DNA of 64,000 nt from Roseomonas mucosa (GCA_945878375.1 CAMDWG010000002.1:62001-126000), one strand, 5' to 3'; numbered from the stretch's first letter, positions 1 to 9,036 are shown. A program made the numbers and translations. Notes: generated from the letters alone by a model not told the origin.

Positions 1-502
1 GCAGGCCGCCCAGGAAGAAGCCCGCGCCCTTCATCGCGTTCTTGCTGCCGGTGAAGAAGGCGACCCAGCGGAACAGCCGCCCGGATGCCTGGCCCGCCGT
101 CAGCTTGATCGCGGATTTCGACGCAGTCTTGGTCAGGTCCTTCGCGACGCCGCAGACGCCCTGCGCGACCACGACCCAGGCGACGCTGACCGCCGCCGCC
201 CAATCGGGCGACAGGGCCGACAGCATCAGGAAGCCCAGCACCTGGGTAGCCAGCCCGACCGCCAGCATGCGCGCGATGCCGAAGCGCGTGGCCAGCCAGC
301 CGCCGATCAGGTTGGCGCCGATCCCTGCGGCCTCATACAGCAGGAACAGGAAGGCGAGCGTGAAGGGCGAATAGCCGAGCCGGAAGAAATGCAGCAGCAC
401 CAGCATCCGCAACGCGCCATCGGTCAGCGTGAAGCCCCAATAGGCGGCGGTGACGATGGCGTAGTTGCGCGTGCCCGCGCCGCTGCCGGAGGCGCCGTTC
501 AA
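1..502 (-). CDS. arsJ: ArsJ organoarsenical efflux permease, 5' part (runs off window)
   Basis: This is the N-terminal ~167 residues of an MFS-type membrane protein; the rest lies beyond base 1. The opening [20 protein letters not shown], followed by hydrophobic helices, is typical of ArsJ, which exports 1-arseno-3-phosphoglycerate from the inner membrane. No ATG is available; a TTG at 502-500 overlaps the TGA stop of the upstream GAPDH gene and fits the family N-terminus ([15 protein letters not shown]). The upstream GAPDH and ArsR-ArsC fusion make the assignment firm. The start codon is inferred. Confidence 0.85.
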   Translation of the reverse strand, partial: MNGASGSGAGTRNYAIVTAAYWGFTLTDGALRMLVLLHFFRLGYSPFTLAFLFLLYEAAGIGANLIGGWLATRFGIARMLAVGLATQVLGFLMLSALSPDWAAAVSVAWVVVAQGVCGVAKDLTKTASKSAIKLTAGQASGRLFRWVAFFTGSKNAMKGAGFFLGGL

Positions 503-1542
503 AGCCCGACGCGCTCCATGTGGCAGGCGAGGTCGACCATGCGGCAGGCATAGCCCATCTCATTGTCGTACCAGGCGTAGATCTTCAGAGCCGTGCCGTC
601 GGTGACCATGGTCGATGGCGCATCCACGATTGCGCTGCGCGTGTCGCGCGCATAATCCGCGCTGACCAGCGGCCTTGTCTCGTAGCCCAATATGCCGGCG
701 AGCGGGCCTGCGGCAGCCTGCGCGAACAGGGCGTTCACCTCCTCCGCGCTCGTCTCGCGCCGCATCTCGAAGACGCAATCGGTGAGGGAAGCGTTGAGCA
801 CCGGCGCGCGCACCGCATGGCCGTTCAGCTTCCCCTTCAGCTCCGGATAGATCAGCGCGATGGCAGTGGCGCTGCCCGTCGTCGTCGGCGCGAGGGACAG
901 CATGGCGGAGCGTGCGCGCCGCAGGTCCTTGTGCGGCGCGTCCACGACCAGGTTGGTGTTGGTCGGGTCGTGGATCGTCGTGATCTGCCCGTGGCGGATC
1001 CCGATCGCCTCATGCACCACCTTCACCACCGGGGCGAGGCAGTTGGTGGTGCAGGAGGCCGCGGTGACGATGGGATGCTTCGCGGGGTCGTAGAGATGCT
1101 CGTTCACCCCCACCACCACATTCAGCACCGTGTCGAACTTCACGGGTGCGGCGACGATGACGCGCTTTGCCCCACGGTCCAGATGGCCTTGCAGCACATC
1201 CGGCGCCAGGAACTTGCCGGTGCATTCCAGCACCAGATCGACGCCGAGATCGCCCCAGGGGATGTCGCCCGGCTTCGCATGTTCGGAAAAGCCGAGCCGT
1301 GTCTCGCCGATGCGGATGGCGGATTCCGCTTCCGCCGCGATACCCGCGCGCCAGCGGCCCTGCACGCTGTCGAATTCCAGCAGATGCGCCGTGGCCGCCA
1401 CGCCGCCCTTGATCTCATTGAGGTGCACGACCTCCAGCCGGTTCGCAGCGCGCGGATCGCTGGCTTGCCGTTCCGCCGCGCCCATGGCCGCGCGCAGTGC
1501 GAGCCGGCCGATGCGGCCCATGCCATTGATACCGACCCTCAT
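499..1542 (-). CDS. Glyceraldehyde-3-phosphate dehydrogenase of the ars operon
   Basis: A type I GAPDH of 347 residues. The N-terminal Rossmann motif [10 protein letters not shown], the catalytic cysteine near residue 164 in ASCTTNC, and the C-terminal [11 protein letters not shown] are all intact. In ars operons this enzyme uses arsenate in place of phosphate to make unstable 1-arseno-3-phosphoglycerate, which ArsJ exports. It overlaps the upstream ArsR-ArsC gene by 4 bases and the ArsJ start by 4, so the three genes are translationally coupled. A housekeeping glycolytic role cannot be excluded, but the context argues for the arsenate-resistance paralogue. Confidence 0.92.
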   Translation of the reverse strand: MRVGINGMGRIGRLALRAAMGAAERQASDPRAANRLEVVHLNEIKGGVAATAHLLEFDSVQGRWRAGIAAEAESAIRIGETRLGFSEHAKPGDIPWGDLGVDLVLECTGKFLAPDVLQGHLDRGAKRVIVAAPVKFDTVLNVVVGVNEHLYDPAKHPIVTAASCTTNCLAPVVKVVHEAIGIRHGQITTIHDPTNTNLVVDAPHKDLRRARSAMLSLAPTTTGSATAIALIYPELKGKLNGHAVRAPVLNASLTDCVFEMRRETSAEEVNALFAQAAAGPLAGILGYETRPLVSADYARDTRSAIVDAPSTMVTDGTALKIYAWYDNEMGYACRMVDLACHMERVGL

Positions 1543-2402
1543 GCGCGTGACCCCGTGAGCGCCCGCGGATCCGCCAGCTCATCGAGCCGCGCCTTCAGCG
1601 CGATACGATCGAGCGTGCCGAAGGGCAGGCTGGTGAAGATGGAAAGCCGCCGATGGAGCGCGGCGTAGAGCTCGTTCAGCAAGGTCGCGCGTTCGACCGC
1701 GCTGCCGGCGAATTTGGCCGGATCGGGCAGCGGCCAGGCGCCCGTCACCACCGTTGCGCCGAAATCCGGGCAGGTCTGCCCGGCCAGCGTGTCGCAAAGC
1801 GCGATGGCAAAATCCATGCGCGGCGCCGCTTCGCCGGTGAACTCGTCCCAGGACTTCGATCGCGCCGCGGAGACATCATGGCCGAGCGCCTTGAGCTGCT
1901 GCAGCACCTCCGGCAGCGGGCCTTCTGCGGCGGGGTCTGAGCCCGCGGAAAAGGCGTGGAAGCGGCCTTCGCCGATCCGGTTCAGGATCGCTTCCGCCAT
2001 GATGGAGCGGGCGGAATTGCGGGTGCAGAGGAACAGCACGTTGAAGACGGTGGGTTGCATGTTCGTGGTCTCCCCAAGGGTGTCGAAGAGCTGGTGCAGA
2101 TTGCCGCAGCGCGCCGGGTTTCCCTCGCAACAGGCCTCTGCGAGGAAGACCAGCAGCGCGCGCAGCCTTTCGATCCGCGCGGCATAGACCAGGCTGCGCC
2201 CATGTCGCGTCGGGGCCACCAGCCCAGCCTGTTCCAGCGCCCGCAGATGGAAGGACAGGGTGGAGCCCGGCACGCCAAGCCGCGACGCGATCTCCCCCGC
2301 CGCGAGGCCCGGCGGCCCGGCCCCGAGCAGGGCGCGCATCAGGTCGAGCCGCGTGGCCTGGCCGAGTGCCGTGAAGCTGGCTGCTGCCTCATCCGATTTC
2401 AT
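1539..2402 (-). CDS. ArsR-ArsC fusion: arsenic-sensing repressor plus arsenate reductase
   Basis: A two-domain protein of 287 residues. Residues 1-105 are an ArsR/SmtB winged helix (recognition region [18 protein letters not shown]). The C-terminal cysteines at 91, 92 and about 99 ([10 protein letters not shown]) resemble the As(III) site of the Acidithiobacillus ferrooxidans ArsR type rather than the classical CVC motif in the DNA-binding helix. Residues ~118-280 are a low-molecular-weight phosphatase-like arsenate reductase with P-loop CTRNSAR (Cys126). It is first in the operon, so it probably autoregulates. Fusion of sensor and reductase is known but uncommon. Confidence 0.9.
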   Translation of the reverse strand: MKSDEAAASFTALGQATRLDLMRALLGAGPPGLAAGEIASRLGVPGSTLSFHLRALEQAGLVAPTRHGRSLVYAARIERLRALLVFLAEACCEGNPARCGNLHQLFDTLGETTNMQPTVFNVLFLCTRNSARSIMAEAILNRIGEGRFHAFSAGSDPAAEGPLPEVLQQLKALGHDVSAARSKSWDEFTGEAAPRMDFAIALCDTLAGQTCPDFGATVVTGAWPLPDPAKFAGSAVERATLLNELYAALHRRLSIFTSLPFGTLDRIALKARLDELADPRALTGSRA

Positions 2403-2408
2403 ATTTCC

Positions 2409-2414
2409 AGTATA
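2409..2414 (-). promoter_or_regulatory. Candidate -10 box of the ars operon
   Basis: On the minus strand TATACT lies six bases before the ATG of the ArsR-ArsC gene in an otherwise GC-rich gap. With a normal -10 to start distance, transcription would begin at or next to the ATG, giving a leaderless mRNA. No convincing -35 is seen. The surrounding TTCGACTATACTGGAA is a weak imperfect dyad that could be the ArsR operator. This is inference from sequence alone. Confidence 0.35.
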
Positions 2415-2483
2415 GTCGAACCGTCTGTCCCGCGGTGTGACATTCCCATGACGCGGCCTGCCGCCGCGTGGGGCGCAGCCGGA

Positions 2484-3473
2484 TCAGTAGCAGCCGGCGG
2501 CGCGGCCGCGCGCGCGGACCAAGGCGAGCACGGTGCGGGAGCTCGGCACCGGCACATCCACCAGCTCCGCCAGTTCCACCACCGATCCCAGCAGCGCATC
2601 GATCTCCATCGGCCGCCCGCGCTCCAGGTCCTGCAGCATGGATGTCTTGTGCGCGCCCACCTCGGCGCCGCCGGCGATGCGCTTGTCCACGTCGATGGCG
2701 AAGCGGATGCCGAGCTTCTCGGCCACCGCCTGGCCTTCCAGCATCATGGCGCGGGCGATGCCGCGCTGCCCGTCATCGGCGATCAGCACATCGAGGGTCG
2801 CCGTGGTCAGCGCGCTGATCGGGTTGAAGGCCATGTTGCCCCACAGCTTCACCCACATCTCGTCGCGGATCCTTGGGCGCACGGGGGCCTTGAAGCCGGC
2901 GGCGATCAGCGCTTCCGACAGCGCGTTCACCCGCGCGCTGCGACTGCCATCGGGCTCGCCGAGCGTGAAGCGATCGCCATAGCTGTGTTCGATCACGCCG
3001 GGCTCCGGCACCTCGGCCGCCGGATAGACGATGCAGCCGATGGCGCGTTCGGGCGGCAGAAGGCGCGAGACGACGCCACCCGGATCCACGCTTTCGACGA
3101 TGCGGCCCTGCCAGGGACCCGCCAACTGATGAAAATACCACCAGGGGATGCCGTTCACGGCGGAGACGATGGCGGTCTCCGGCCCCAGCAAGGGCTGCAT
3201 CTGCTGCGCGGCGCCCGGCAGCGAATGCGCCTTGAGGGTCACGACCACATAATCCTGCGGCCCGGCTTCGGCGGCGGAGGCGACGGCGCGCACGGGCACC
3301 GTGATCTCCTGCCCCTCGCTCCGCAGCACCAGCCCCTTCGCCTGCATCGCGGCGAGATGTGGCCCGCGCGCGATGACGGTGACTTCCGCATCGCCACCCT
3401 TCTCCCTTTGGGCGGCGAGCTTCGCCGCCATCAGCCCGCCGATCGCGCCGGCGCCGAAGACACAGATCTTCAT
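2484..3473 (-). CDS. panE: 2-dehydropantoate 2-reductase family (PanE/ApbA)
   Basis: An NADP-dependent ketopantoate reductase-like protein of 329 residues. The N-terminal nucleotide-binding motif is GAGAIGG (residues 7-13). The conserved lysine segment WVKLWGNMAFNPISALT is present in the C-terminal helical domain. If it is true PanE it makes pantoate for coenzyme A. No panB or panC is nearby, and the gene overlaps the start of a CoA-ligase gene by 4 bases (ATGA), so a catabolic hydroxy-acid dehydrogenase role is also possible. The family call is secure; the substrate is not. Confidence 0.8.
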   Translation of the reverse strand: MKICVFGAGAIGGLMAAKLAAQREKGGDAEVTVIARGPHLAAMQAKGLVLRSEGQEITVPVRAVASAAEAGPQDYVVVTLKAHSLPGAAQQMQPLLGPETAIVSAVNGIPWWYFHQLAGPWQGRIVESVDPGGVVSRLLPPERAIGCIVYPAAEVPEPGVIEHSYGDRFTLGEPDGSRSARVNALSEALIAAGFKAPVRPRIRDEMWVKLWGNMAFNPISALTTATLDVLIADDGQRGIARAMMLEGQAVAEKLGIRFAIDVDKRIAGGAEVGAHKTSMLQDLERGRPMEIDALLGSVVELAELVDVPVPSSRTVLALVRARGRAAGCY

Positions 3474-4990
3474 GAGAGGGAAATCCCCAGCTTTTCCGCC
3501 AGCCCGATCCGCATCAGCTTCCCCGTAGCGCCCTTCGGGATCTCCGGCAGGAACACCACCTTGCGCGGCACCTTGAAGTCCGCCAGCGACGTCGCCGCGA
3601 AATCGCGCAATTCGCGTTCCGTCAACGCCGCCCCTTCGCGCAGCACCACCGCCGCGCCCACTTCCTCGCCCAGCTTGGCGTGGGGAATGGCGAAGGTCAG
3701 CGCCTGTGCGACGGCCGGATGCGCGGAGAGCACGCCGTCCACCTCCAGCGGGCTTACCTTCTCGCCGCCGCGGTTGATCAGTTCCTTGAGCCGGCCGGTC
3801 AGCAGCAGGAAGCCGTCCTCATCGAACAGGCCCTGGTCGCCGGTGCGGAACCAGCCCTGGGTGAAGGCCTTGGCGTTGGCGTCCGGATTGGCCTCGTAGC
3901 CCTGCGTCACATTGGGGCCGCGGATCACCACCTCCCCGATCTCGCCCTGCGGCAGGATCGTGCCGTCATCGGCCATGATCGCCACTTCGGGCCCCGCGGG
4001 CCTGCCGACCTTGCCGGGCTTGCGGGGGCCTTCCAGCGGGTTGGAGCACATCTGGTGCGATGCCTCCGTCATCCCGTAGCTCTCGACCAGCGGGCAGCCG
4101 AAGGTCGCTTCCATCTGTTCCATCACCGGCCCGGGGAGAGAGGCGGAGGAGGAGCGGATGAAGCGCAGCTTCACGCGTTCGATGATCTCGCGGTTGCGTT
4201 CCGCGCGGCCCAGGATCGCCTGGTGCATGGTGGGCACGGCGGTGAACCAGCTCGGCCGTTCCTCATCCATCCAGCGGAAGACGCGCAGCGCATCGAAGCC
4301 CGGCGTGCAGACCACCGTGCCGCCGCTCCGCAGGGATCCGAGCACGGCCGCGATCAGCCCGTGGATGTGGAACAGCGGCATCACATTGAGGCAGACATCC
4401 GCCGGCGCGAGCGACAGCGCGGCGGCGATATTGGCGGCGGAAGCGGTGACGTTCGCCTGGGTCAGCGGCACGATCTTCGGCCGCGCGGTGGTGCCCGATG
4501 TGTGCAGCACCAGCGCGACATCCTCTGGCTGCGCCATGCCGGGATGCGCGGCGGTGCCGGGCGTGCCGCCCTCCAGCGTGAAGGAGCCGGCCGGGCCGCC
4601 CGGCACCACTTCCAGCAGCGGCACGCCGAGCTTCGCCGCCGCCGCGCGGGCCGGCGTTTCCACCCCGCGCATCACGATCAGCGCCTTGGCGCGCAGGTCC
4701 TCGATGTAGAAGGCGAACTCGTCTTCCCGGTAGGAGGGATTCAGCGGCGCCGTGGTCGCGCCGCAGGCGACGGTGACGAAGACCGCCGCCATCTCCGGCC
4801 CGTTGGGCAGCACGATGGCGACCCGGTCGCCGCGCCCGATGCCGATGGCGTTGAGCGAGGCGACCGTCCGCGCGCCCAGGTCGCGGAGCGCCGCATAGGA
4901 TAATGGCGCGCGGCCTTCGGTGGCGCGTAGTGCAGGCCGCGCGGCCTCACCCAGTTCGAGAAGCCCGGCGATGGTGCGGATGGCGGACAT
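3470..4990 (-). CDS. Acyl-CoA synthetase, oxalyl-CoA synthetase-like
   Basis: An AMP-forming ligase of 506 residues. The P-loop-like motif LHTSGTTARPKIVPLTQ, PLFHIHGL, the adenylation core ESYGMTEASHQM, TGDQG, GRLKELINRGGEKVSPLEVD and the C-terminal lysine in KGATGKLMR are all present. The HTSGTT-RPK, SSSASLPGPVM and EASHQM signatures match the AAE3/oxalate-CoA ligase branch, so oxalate is the best guess at substrate. The start at 4990 has GGAGA upstream; a longer in-frame opening upstream has no family resemblance and was not used. No formyl-CoA transferase or oxalyl-CoA decarboxylase is adjacent. Confidence 0.85.
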   Translation of the reverse strand: MSAIRTIAGLLELGEAARPALRATEGRAPLSYAALRDLGARTVASLNAIGIGRGDRVAIVLPNGPEMAAVFVTVACGATTAPLNPSYREDEFAFYIEDLRAKALIVMRGVETPARAAAAKLGVPLLEVVPGGPAGSFTLEGGTPGTAAHPGMAQPEDVALVLHTSGTTARPKIVPLTQANVTASAANIAAALSLAPADVCLNVMPLFHIHGLIAAVLGSLRSGGTVVCTPGFDALRVFRWMDEERPSWFTAVPTMHQAILGRAERNREIIERVKLRFIRSSSASLPGPVMEQMEATFGCPLVESYGMTEASHQMCSNPLEGPRKPGKVGRPAGPEVAIMADDGTILPQGEIGEVVIRGPNVTQGYEANPDANAKAFTQGWFRTGDQGLFDEDGFLLLTGRLKELINRGGEKVSPLEVDGVLSAHPAVAQALTFAIPHAKLGEEVGAAVVLREGAALTERELRDFAATSLADFKVPRKVVFLPEIPKGATGKLMRIGLAEKLGISLS

Positions 4991-5094
4991 GCGGTTCTCC
5001 GATCTGCGCCGGGTCCTGCTGGCGTGGCCCGGCCTGGGCCGAATGGGGCGGGTCTTTCTACTGGTCCGGTCGGGATCAGACCTTGCTCTGCATC

Positions 5095-5358
5095 TCAGGC
5101 TGCCTTGTCCTGGCTGCCCTGTGCCGGTGCCTCGGGGGCGGGCTCCGCCGCGGGGGGCGGCGCGGGGCAGGTGCTCAGGCCGAACAGCGGATAGACCGGG
5201 CAGACCCGCGTCAGCCCGGTGACCAGCGGCAGGAAGCCCAGCACGCCCCACCAGCCCAGCGGGCCGAAGATCCACATCATCACCAGCGCCGTGCCGATCG
5301 CGAGCCGGACCGTCTGGTCCAGCCCCCCGACATTCCGCCCAGCCATGCCGCCGGCCAT
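5095..5358 (-). CDS. DUF2892 (YgaP-like transmembrane domain) protein
   Basis: A small inner-membrane protein of 87 residues. Two hydrophobic segments (about residues 18-32 and 36-48) are separated by a Gly/Trp turn, with a cysteine in RVCPVYPLFG, the usual layout of DUF2892 proteins. The C-terminal 25 residues are a Pro/Ala/Glu-rich tail. It sits about 100 bases upstream of the oxalyl-CoA-synthetase-like gene on the same strand and is divergent from the glyoxalase-like gene. DUF2892 domains often accompany rhodanese modules; none is fused here. Function is unknown. Confidence 0.75.
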   Translation of the reverse strand: MAGGMAGRNVGGLDQTVRLAIGTALVMMWIFGPLGWWGVLGFLPLVTGLTRVCPVYPLFGLSTCPAPPPAAEPAPEAPAQGSQDKAA

Positions 5359-5534
5359 CGCGCAGTCTCCGCCTTGCGTGGACTGCTAGCTCACCCTTGC
5401 TTGAGCGCGGCGTCCAGAGGGGGGAGTCGAAGTTGATCTGGGTCAGTTCGACCACAGCCGGCCATGCCATGATACGGTCGTGGCCTCCCGCCACCAGGCA
5501 CCCCAAGGCCCGCCGCCCAGGCGACAGGAACCCC

Positions 5535-6179
5535 ATGGCTGAGATCGACCACATCGTGATTGGCGCCCGTACCCTGGATGAGGGCGCGGCCTATGTCGCG
5601 GCGCATCTGGGCGCCCGCCCGGTTCCGGGTGGTCAGCACCAGGGCATCGGGACGCACAACATGCTGCTCGGGCTCGGCCCTGATCGCTACCTGGAGGTGA
5701 TCGCCGCCGACCCGGGCCAGCCCGACCCGCCCCATCCGCGCCCCTTCGACCTGGACGACCCCGCCACGCGCCTGATGCTGGAGGCGGAGCCGCGGCTTCT
5801 CGCCTGGGTCGCGCGCACCCAGGCGCTAGAGGCGGTGGTGACCCGCCTCGGTGCCCATCATGCAGGCGACATCCGGCCCTGGTCCCGGGGCGAGTTGTCC
5901 TGGCGGATGGCGATGCCGCCGCAGAACCAGGATATGACCAACCTGATCCCGTCGCTGATCCAATGGGATGACGGCAAGGGCGCCGCACCCCGCTTGGCCG
6001 ACCAGGGCATCCGCCTGGCGGCGCTGGAGGCCGAGCACCCGAACCCGGAGGCGGTCCGCCACGCGCTGGCCGCCCGTGGGCTGGAGGAGGCGCTGCGGCT
6101 GCGCCGCAGCCCCCATCTCAGGCTGCTGGCCCGCCTGACCCGCGCCGATGGCCAGGAGGTGGTGCTCGCCAGCGGCTGA
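5535..6179 (+). CDS. Glyoxalase-like (VOC superfamily) protein
   Basis: A cytosolic protein of 214 residues starting MAEIDHIVIGARTLDEGAAYV, the beta1-alpha1 opening of a VOC/glyoxalase-like (Glyoxalase_3) fold. The metal-type His at DHIV and GTHNMLLGLG...YLEVIAADP in the next module are visible. The start at 5535 has AGGAA seven bases upstream and fits the family better than longer in-frame starts. It is transcribed alone, divergent from the DUF2892 gene and convergent with the methyltransferase. The substrate is unknown. Confidence 0.75.
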   Translation: MAEIDHIVIGARTLDEGAAYVAAHLGARPVPGGQHQGIGTHNMLLGLGPDRYLEVIAADPGQPDPPHPRPFDLDDPATRLMLEAEPRLLAWVARTQALEAVVTRLGAHHAGDIRPWSRGELSWRMAMPPQNQDMTNLIPSLIQWDDGKGAAPRLADQGIRLAALEAEHPNPEAVRHALAARGLEEALRLRRSPHLRLLARLTRADGQEVVLASG

Positions 6180-6301
6180 CCCGGACAGGGAGATGCCGAA
6201 AGTGCCGCAACTTCGAATGTTCCGAACCCGTGGTGAGGTGGTCCTGTCGTCGCGCCAATGCTACTCTCGCGTGCCGGATCCGCGCGGTGGTCGCGCTGGA
6301 T

Positions 6302-6327
6302 CGCCACGCTGCGCTCGCAGCGTGGCG
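6302..6327. terminator. Perfect 12-bp hairpin between convergent genes
   Basis: CGCCACGCTGCG at 6302-6313 and its exact reverse complement at 6316-6327 are separated by only CT. It lies between the convergent glyoxalase-like and methyltransferase genes, 42 bases past the latter's stop. No T-run follows on either strand, so it may be a Rho-type or bidirectional stop, or a REP-like palindrome. Confidence 0.45.
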
Positions 6328-6368
6328 GGGTAGCGGGAAGGACGAGAATGGCGTTGCGGCGTGCCGCG

Positions 6369-7013
6369 TCACCGACCGGGCTGGTAGCGCCAGACGCTGG
6401 CGGGGGGGATGTTGAGCGGCGTCCACGCCTTCCGCTTCGCCGTCAGGCCCAGCTTGCGGTAGGGCAGGGGCGAGGTGATGCAGTAGGTATAGAGCAGGAA
6501 GCCCTTGCCGGGTGCGACGCTCTCCACCGCCTCGACGAAGCGGCGCTGCTGGGCCAGGGGCAGCATCACCAGCGGGATACCGCAGATGGCGGTGCCGACC
6601 TTGCCATGCATCCGCGCCGGCAGGGCCTTGGACAGTTCGAAGGCATCGCCCTGGATCACGTTGACGCCGGGCAGGGCGCTGCGCAGGTGGTCGGCCATGT
6701 CGCGCACGATCTCCACCACCACCAGCCGCTCCGGCGGCAGGCCGGCATCGAGGAGCGCGCGGCTGATCACGCCGGTGCCCGCGCCGAGTTCCACCACCAC
6801 CTCATCCTCGCCGCAGGTCGCGAGCGCCGCGATCCGCTTGCAGAGCGCGGGGGAGGAGGGGATCACCGACCCCATCTGCAGCGGATTGGCCAGCCAGCGC
6901 TTCAGGAACAGGGCGGTGTTCTTCACTTCGCCATGCGACACGGCGCCTTCGGTGGCGCCCCCCGAGGCACCTTCCGGGCGGCTATTCCGCTCCGGTGCTG
7001 CGATGTCCGACAT
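6369..7013 (-). CDS. pmtA: Phospholipid N-methyltransferase-like SAM methyltransferase (PmtA type)
   Basis: A class I SAM methyltransferase of 214 residues. The N-terminal FLKRWLANPLQMGSVIPSSP segment is characteristic of the short PmtA/phosphatidylethanolamine methyltransferase group, in which an amphipathic N-terminus binds membrane. SAM motif I is VVELGAGTGVISRALL, followed by VVVEIVRDM. It would methylate phosphatidylethanolamine toward phosphatidylcholine at the inner membrane. The start at 7013 has an excellent GAGGAGAG ribosome site; the upstream ATG at 7070 does not. Confidence 0.75.
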   Translation of the reverse strand: MSDIAAPERNSRPEGASGGATEGAVSHGEVKNTALFLKRWLANPLQMGSVIPSSPALCKRIAALATCGEDEVVVELGAGTGVISRALLDAGLPPERLVVVEIVRDMADHLRSALPGVNVIQGDAFELSKALPARMHGKVGTAICGIPLVMLPLAQQRRFVEAVESVAPGKGFLLYTYCITSPLPYRKLGLTAKRKAWTPLNIPPASVWRYQPGR

Positions 7014-7168
7014 GCTTCTCTCCTCGACAGGTCCGCTACGGGACCGGCGCACGCCTACAATCGGCTCCATGACGGCGCTCGCACGTTTTCACGACAGAGC
7101 TATGACAAGTCCGCGACACAACGCTGCGTTCGCACGTCCTGCCGCAAGGCCGCGCGAGGCCGGGTCGC

Positions 7169-8572
7169 ATGACGGCGCGGGTCCTGGTGGTCGATGACGT
7201 GCCGGCGAATTGCCGCCTGCTCGAAGCCAAGCTGCTCAACGAATATTACGAGGTCGCGCTGGCCGGGTCCGGGCCGGAGGCGCTGTCCATCGTGTCGCGC
7301 TGGATGCCGGATGTGGTCCTGCTCGACGTCATGATGCCGGGCATGGATGGCTATGAGGTCTGCCGGCGCCTGAAGGCGCAGCCGGGCACGTCCCATGTGC
7401 CGATCGTGATGGTCACCGCCCTGACCGACCAGGGCGAGCGCGTGCGCGGGTTGCAGGCGGGGGCGGACGACTTCCTGTCCAAGCCGGTCGATGATGGCAT
7501 GTTGTTCGCCCGGCTGCGCGCGCTGCTGCGGACGAAGCAGGTGCTGGACGCCTGGCGCCTGCGGGCGGAGACGGCGCGCGATCTCGGCATCGAGGCGAAG
7601 GATGCGCCGCCCCCTGGCCTTGCCGGCGCCCGCGCCCTGATCGTGAACGCCGATCCTCTGGAGACGGAACGGCTTTCGGCCATGCTCCAACAGGATGGGC
7701 TGGAGGTCGCGACCTGCGTCGATCCGGCCGCGGCCTGGGCGGTGCTGTTGGAAGATCCGCATGATGTCGTGCTGCTCAGCCTCTCGCTGGACGGCGGGGA
7801 TTCGCTGCGCTTCGCCTCCCGCCTCCGGGCGGAGGCGTTGACGCGCGAGTTGCCGGTGCTGCTGATCGGCGACCAGGCGCAGAAGAACCTTGCGCTGCGT
7901 GGCTTCGACCTTGGCGCGAACGATCATGTGCTGCGCCCGGTCGATCCGAACGAGCTCTGCGCGCGGGTCCGCAACCAGGTCCGGCGGAAGCACTACCAGG
8001 ACATGCTGCGCGCCGATCTCGACCGGTCTCTGGAACTCGCGGTGACGGACCCGCTGACGGGGCTCCGCAACCGCCGCTATGTGCGCCGCCACCTGGAAGG
8101 CGTCCTCCGGAACGCGGCGGCGACGGCGCTGATGCTGGATGTGGACCGCTTCAAGGCGGTCAATGACACCTTCGGCCACGCCGCCGGCGACGCGGTGCTG
8201 CGGGACGTCTCGGAACGGGTGCGCGGCCATCTGCGCTCCGCCGATGTGGTCGCGCGCTATGGCGGAGAGGAGTTCCTGGTGGTCATGTCCGGCGCGGATG
8301 CCGAGGATGGCATGCTGGTGGCCGAACGCCTGCGGAGCGCCATCGCCGCCGCGCCGATCATGGCGGAGGGCGAGTCGCTGGCAGTGACGGTCAGCATCGG
8401 GATCGCGTTTGCCGCGGCGGGGACGCCGTGCGACGACCTGATCGCGGCGGCGGATGCGGCGCTCTACCGGGCCAAGAACAACGGCCGCAATCGGGTGGAG
8501 GTCGCGCCCGATAGTGGGCAGGCCATCGGCCGGCGAAGATGGGGCAATATGCGTTCAGATGGAAACATCTGA
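7169..8572 (+). CDS. pleD: PleD-type response regulator diguanylate cyclase
   Basis: A 467-residue protein with REC-REC-GGDEF architecture. The first receiver has the acidic pair DD at 9-10, phospho-acceptor Asp53 and the lysine in FLSKPVDD. The second receiver has Ser where the aspartate should be (VVLLSLSLDGG), as expected for the adaptor REC of PleD. The GGEEF active site is at 365-369, preceded by an RxxD inhibitory site (RSAD, 356-359) for product feedback. It makes c-di-GMP on phosphorylation and controls motility or attachment. It is a single gene divergent from pmtA, and its stop codon lies inside a long hairpin. Confidence 0.93.
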   Translation: MTARVLVVDDVPANCRLLEAKLLNEYYEVALAGSGPEALSIVSRWMPDVVLLDVMMPGMDGYEVCRRLKAQPGTSHVPIVMVTALTDQGERVRGLQAGADDFLSKPVDDGMLFARLRALLRTKQVLDAWRLRAETARDLGIEAKDAPPPGLAGARALIVNADPLETERLSAMLQQDGLEVATCVDPAAAWAVLLEDPHDVVLLSLSLDGGDSLRFASRLRAEALTRELPVLLIGDQAQKNLALRGFDLGANDHVLRPVDPNELCARVRNQVRRKHYQDMLRADLDRSLELAVTDPLTGLRNRRYVRRHLEGVLRNAAATALMLDVDRFKAVNDTFGHAAGDAVLRDVSERVRGHLRSADVVARYGGEEFLVVMSGADAEDGMLVAERLRSAIAAAPIMAEGESLAVTVSIGIAFAAAGTPCDDLIAAADAALYRAKNNGRNRVEVAPDSGQAIGRRRWGNMRSDGNI

Positions 8573-8582
8573 ACGCATATTG
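8545..8582 (+). repeat. 17-bp perfect inverted repeat with GAAA loop over the pleD stop codon
   Basis: CAATATGCGTTCAGATG at 8545-8561 is followed by GAAA and the exact reverse complement at 8566-8582. The pleD stop codon (8570-8572) is inside the right arm. A GAAA tetraloop would be unusually stable in RNA. No T-run follows, so it is not a classical terminator. Confidence 0.85.
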
Positions 8583-8612
8583 CTCTTGATTCAAAGGGTT
8601 ATCGAGCGCGGA

Positions 8613-8632
8613 CTGCGTTCGTATGAACGCAG
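8613..8632 (+). repeat. Second hairpin after pleD with shared GCGTTC/GAACGC arms
   Basis: CTGCGTTC (8613-8620), GTAT, GAACGCAG (8625-8632) form a perfect 8-bp stem followed by CGTTCTTT. The arm shares GCGTTC with the larger hairpin 50 bases upstream. It may be the actual pleD terminator, or a protein site. Confidence 0.6.
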
Positions 8633-8663
8633 CGTTCTTTGGGGCGCTGCCCTTCACACACGC

Positions 8664-8690
8664 AAAAAGCCCGGCCGCTAGGCCGGGCTT
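8664..8690 (-). terminator. Intrinsic terminator of rpmG
   Basis: Read on the minus strand, AAGCCCGGCC, loop TAGC and GGCCGGGCTT are followed directly by TTT, giving a GC-rich 10-bp stem with a run of five Ts. It lies 54 bases past the rpmG stop. Confidence 0.85.
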
Positions 8691-8744
8691 CCATCAGGCG
8701 TCGAAGTCGAGGCGACCTGGCCCGGGCCCCTGAGGGCCCGCGGG

Positions 8745-8912
8745 TTACTTGATCTTGGCTTCGCGGAAGGCGACGTGCTTGCGCGCCACCGGATCGTACT
8801 TCTTCAGTTCGAGCTTGCCGGTCGCGGTACGGGTGTTCTTCTTCGTGACGTAGAAGTAGCCCGTCTCGGCAGTGCTCACGAGCTTGATCAGGACGGTGTT
8901 GGCCTTGGCCAT
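8745..8912 (-). CDS. rpmG: 50S ribosomal protein L33
   Basis: A complete 55-residue basic protein, [20 protein letters not shown] at the N-terminus and [12 protein letters not shown] at the C-terminus, matching bacterial L33 in length and sequence. It has no cysteine, so it is the zinc-free (C-minus) type. It is a part of the large ribosomal subunit near the E site. It stands alone, downstream of the S41 protease gene's 3' side, and ends at a strong terminator. Confidence 0.95.
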   Translation of the reverse strand: MAKANTVLIKLVSTAETGYFYVTKKNTRTATGKLELKKYDPVARKHVAFREAKIK

Positions 8913-9036
8913 GGGACAGGTTCCACAGGTCGAATACAGGCACCGGGCACGCCGATAGGCGGCCCGGCAGGGTGGCGCACCATAGTCGGAAGCGCCGCCG
9001 GGTCAAGGCCGAAAGCCGGCCGAAGGCCAGGGGCGC

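Noticed and set aside
3470-5554. A 694-residue version of the CoA ligase starting at 5554
   Set aside because: The first 188 residues are out-of-family and run antisense or out of frame through the DUF2892 gene; the ATG at 4990 has a ribosome site and the family N-terminus.
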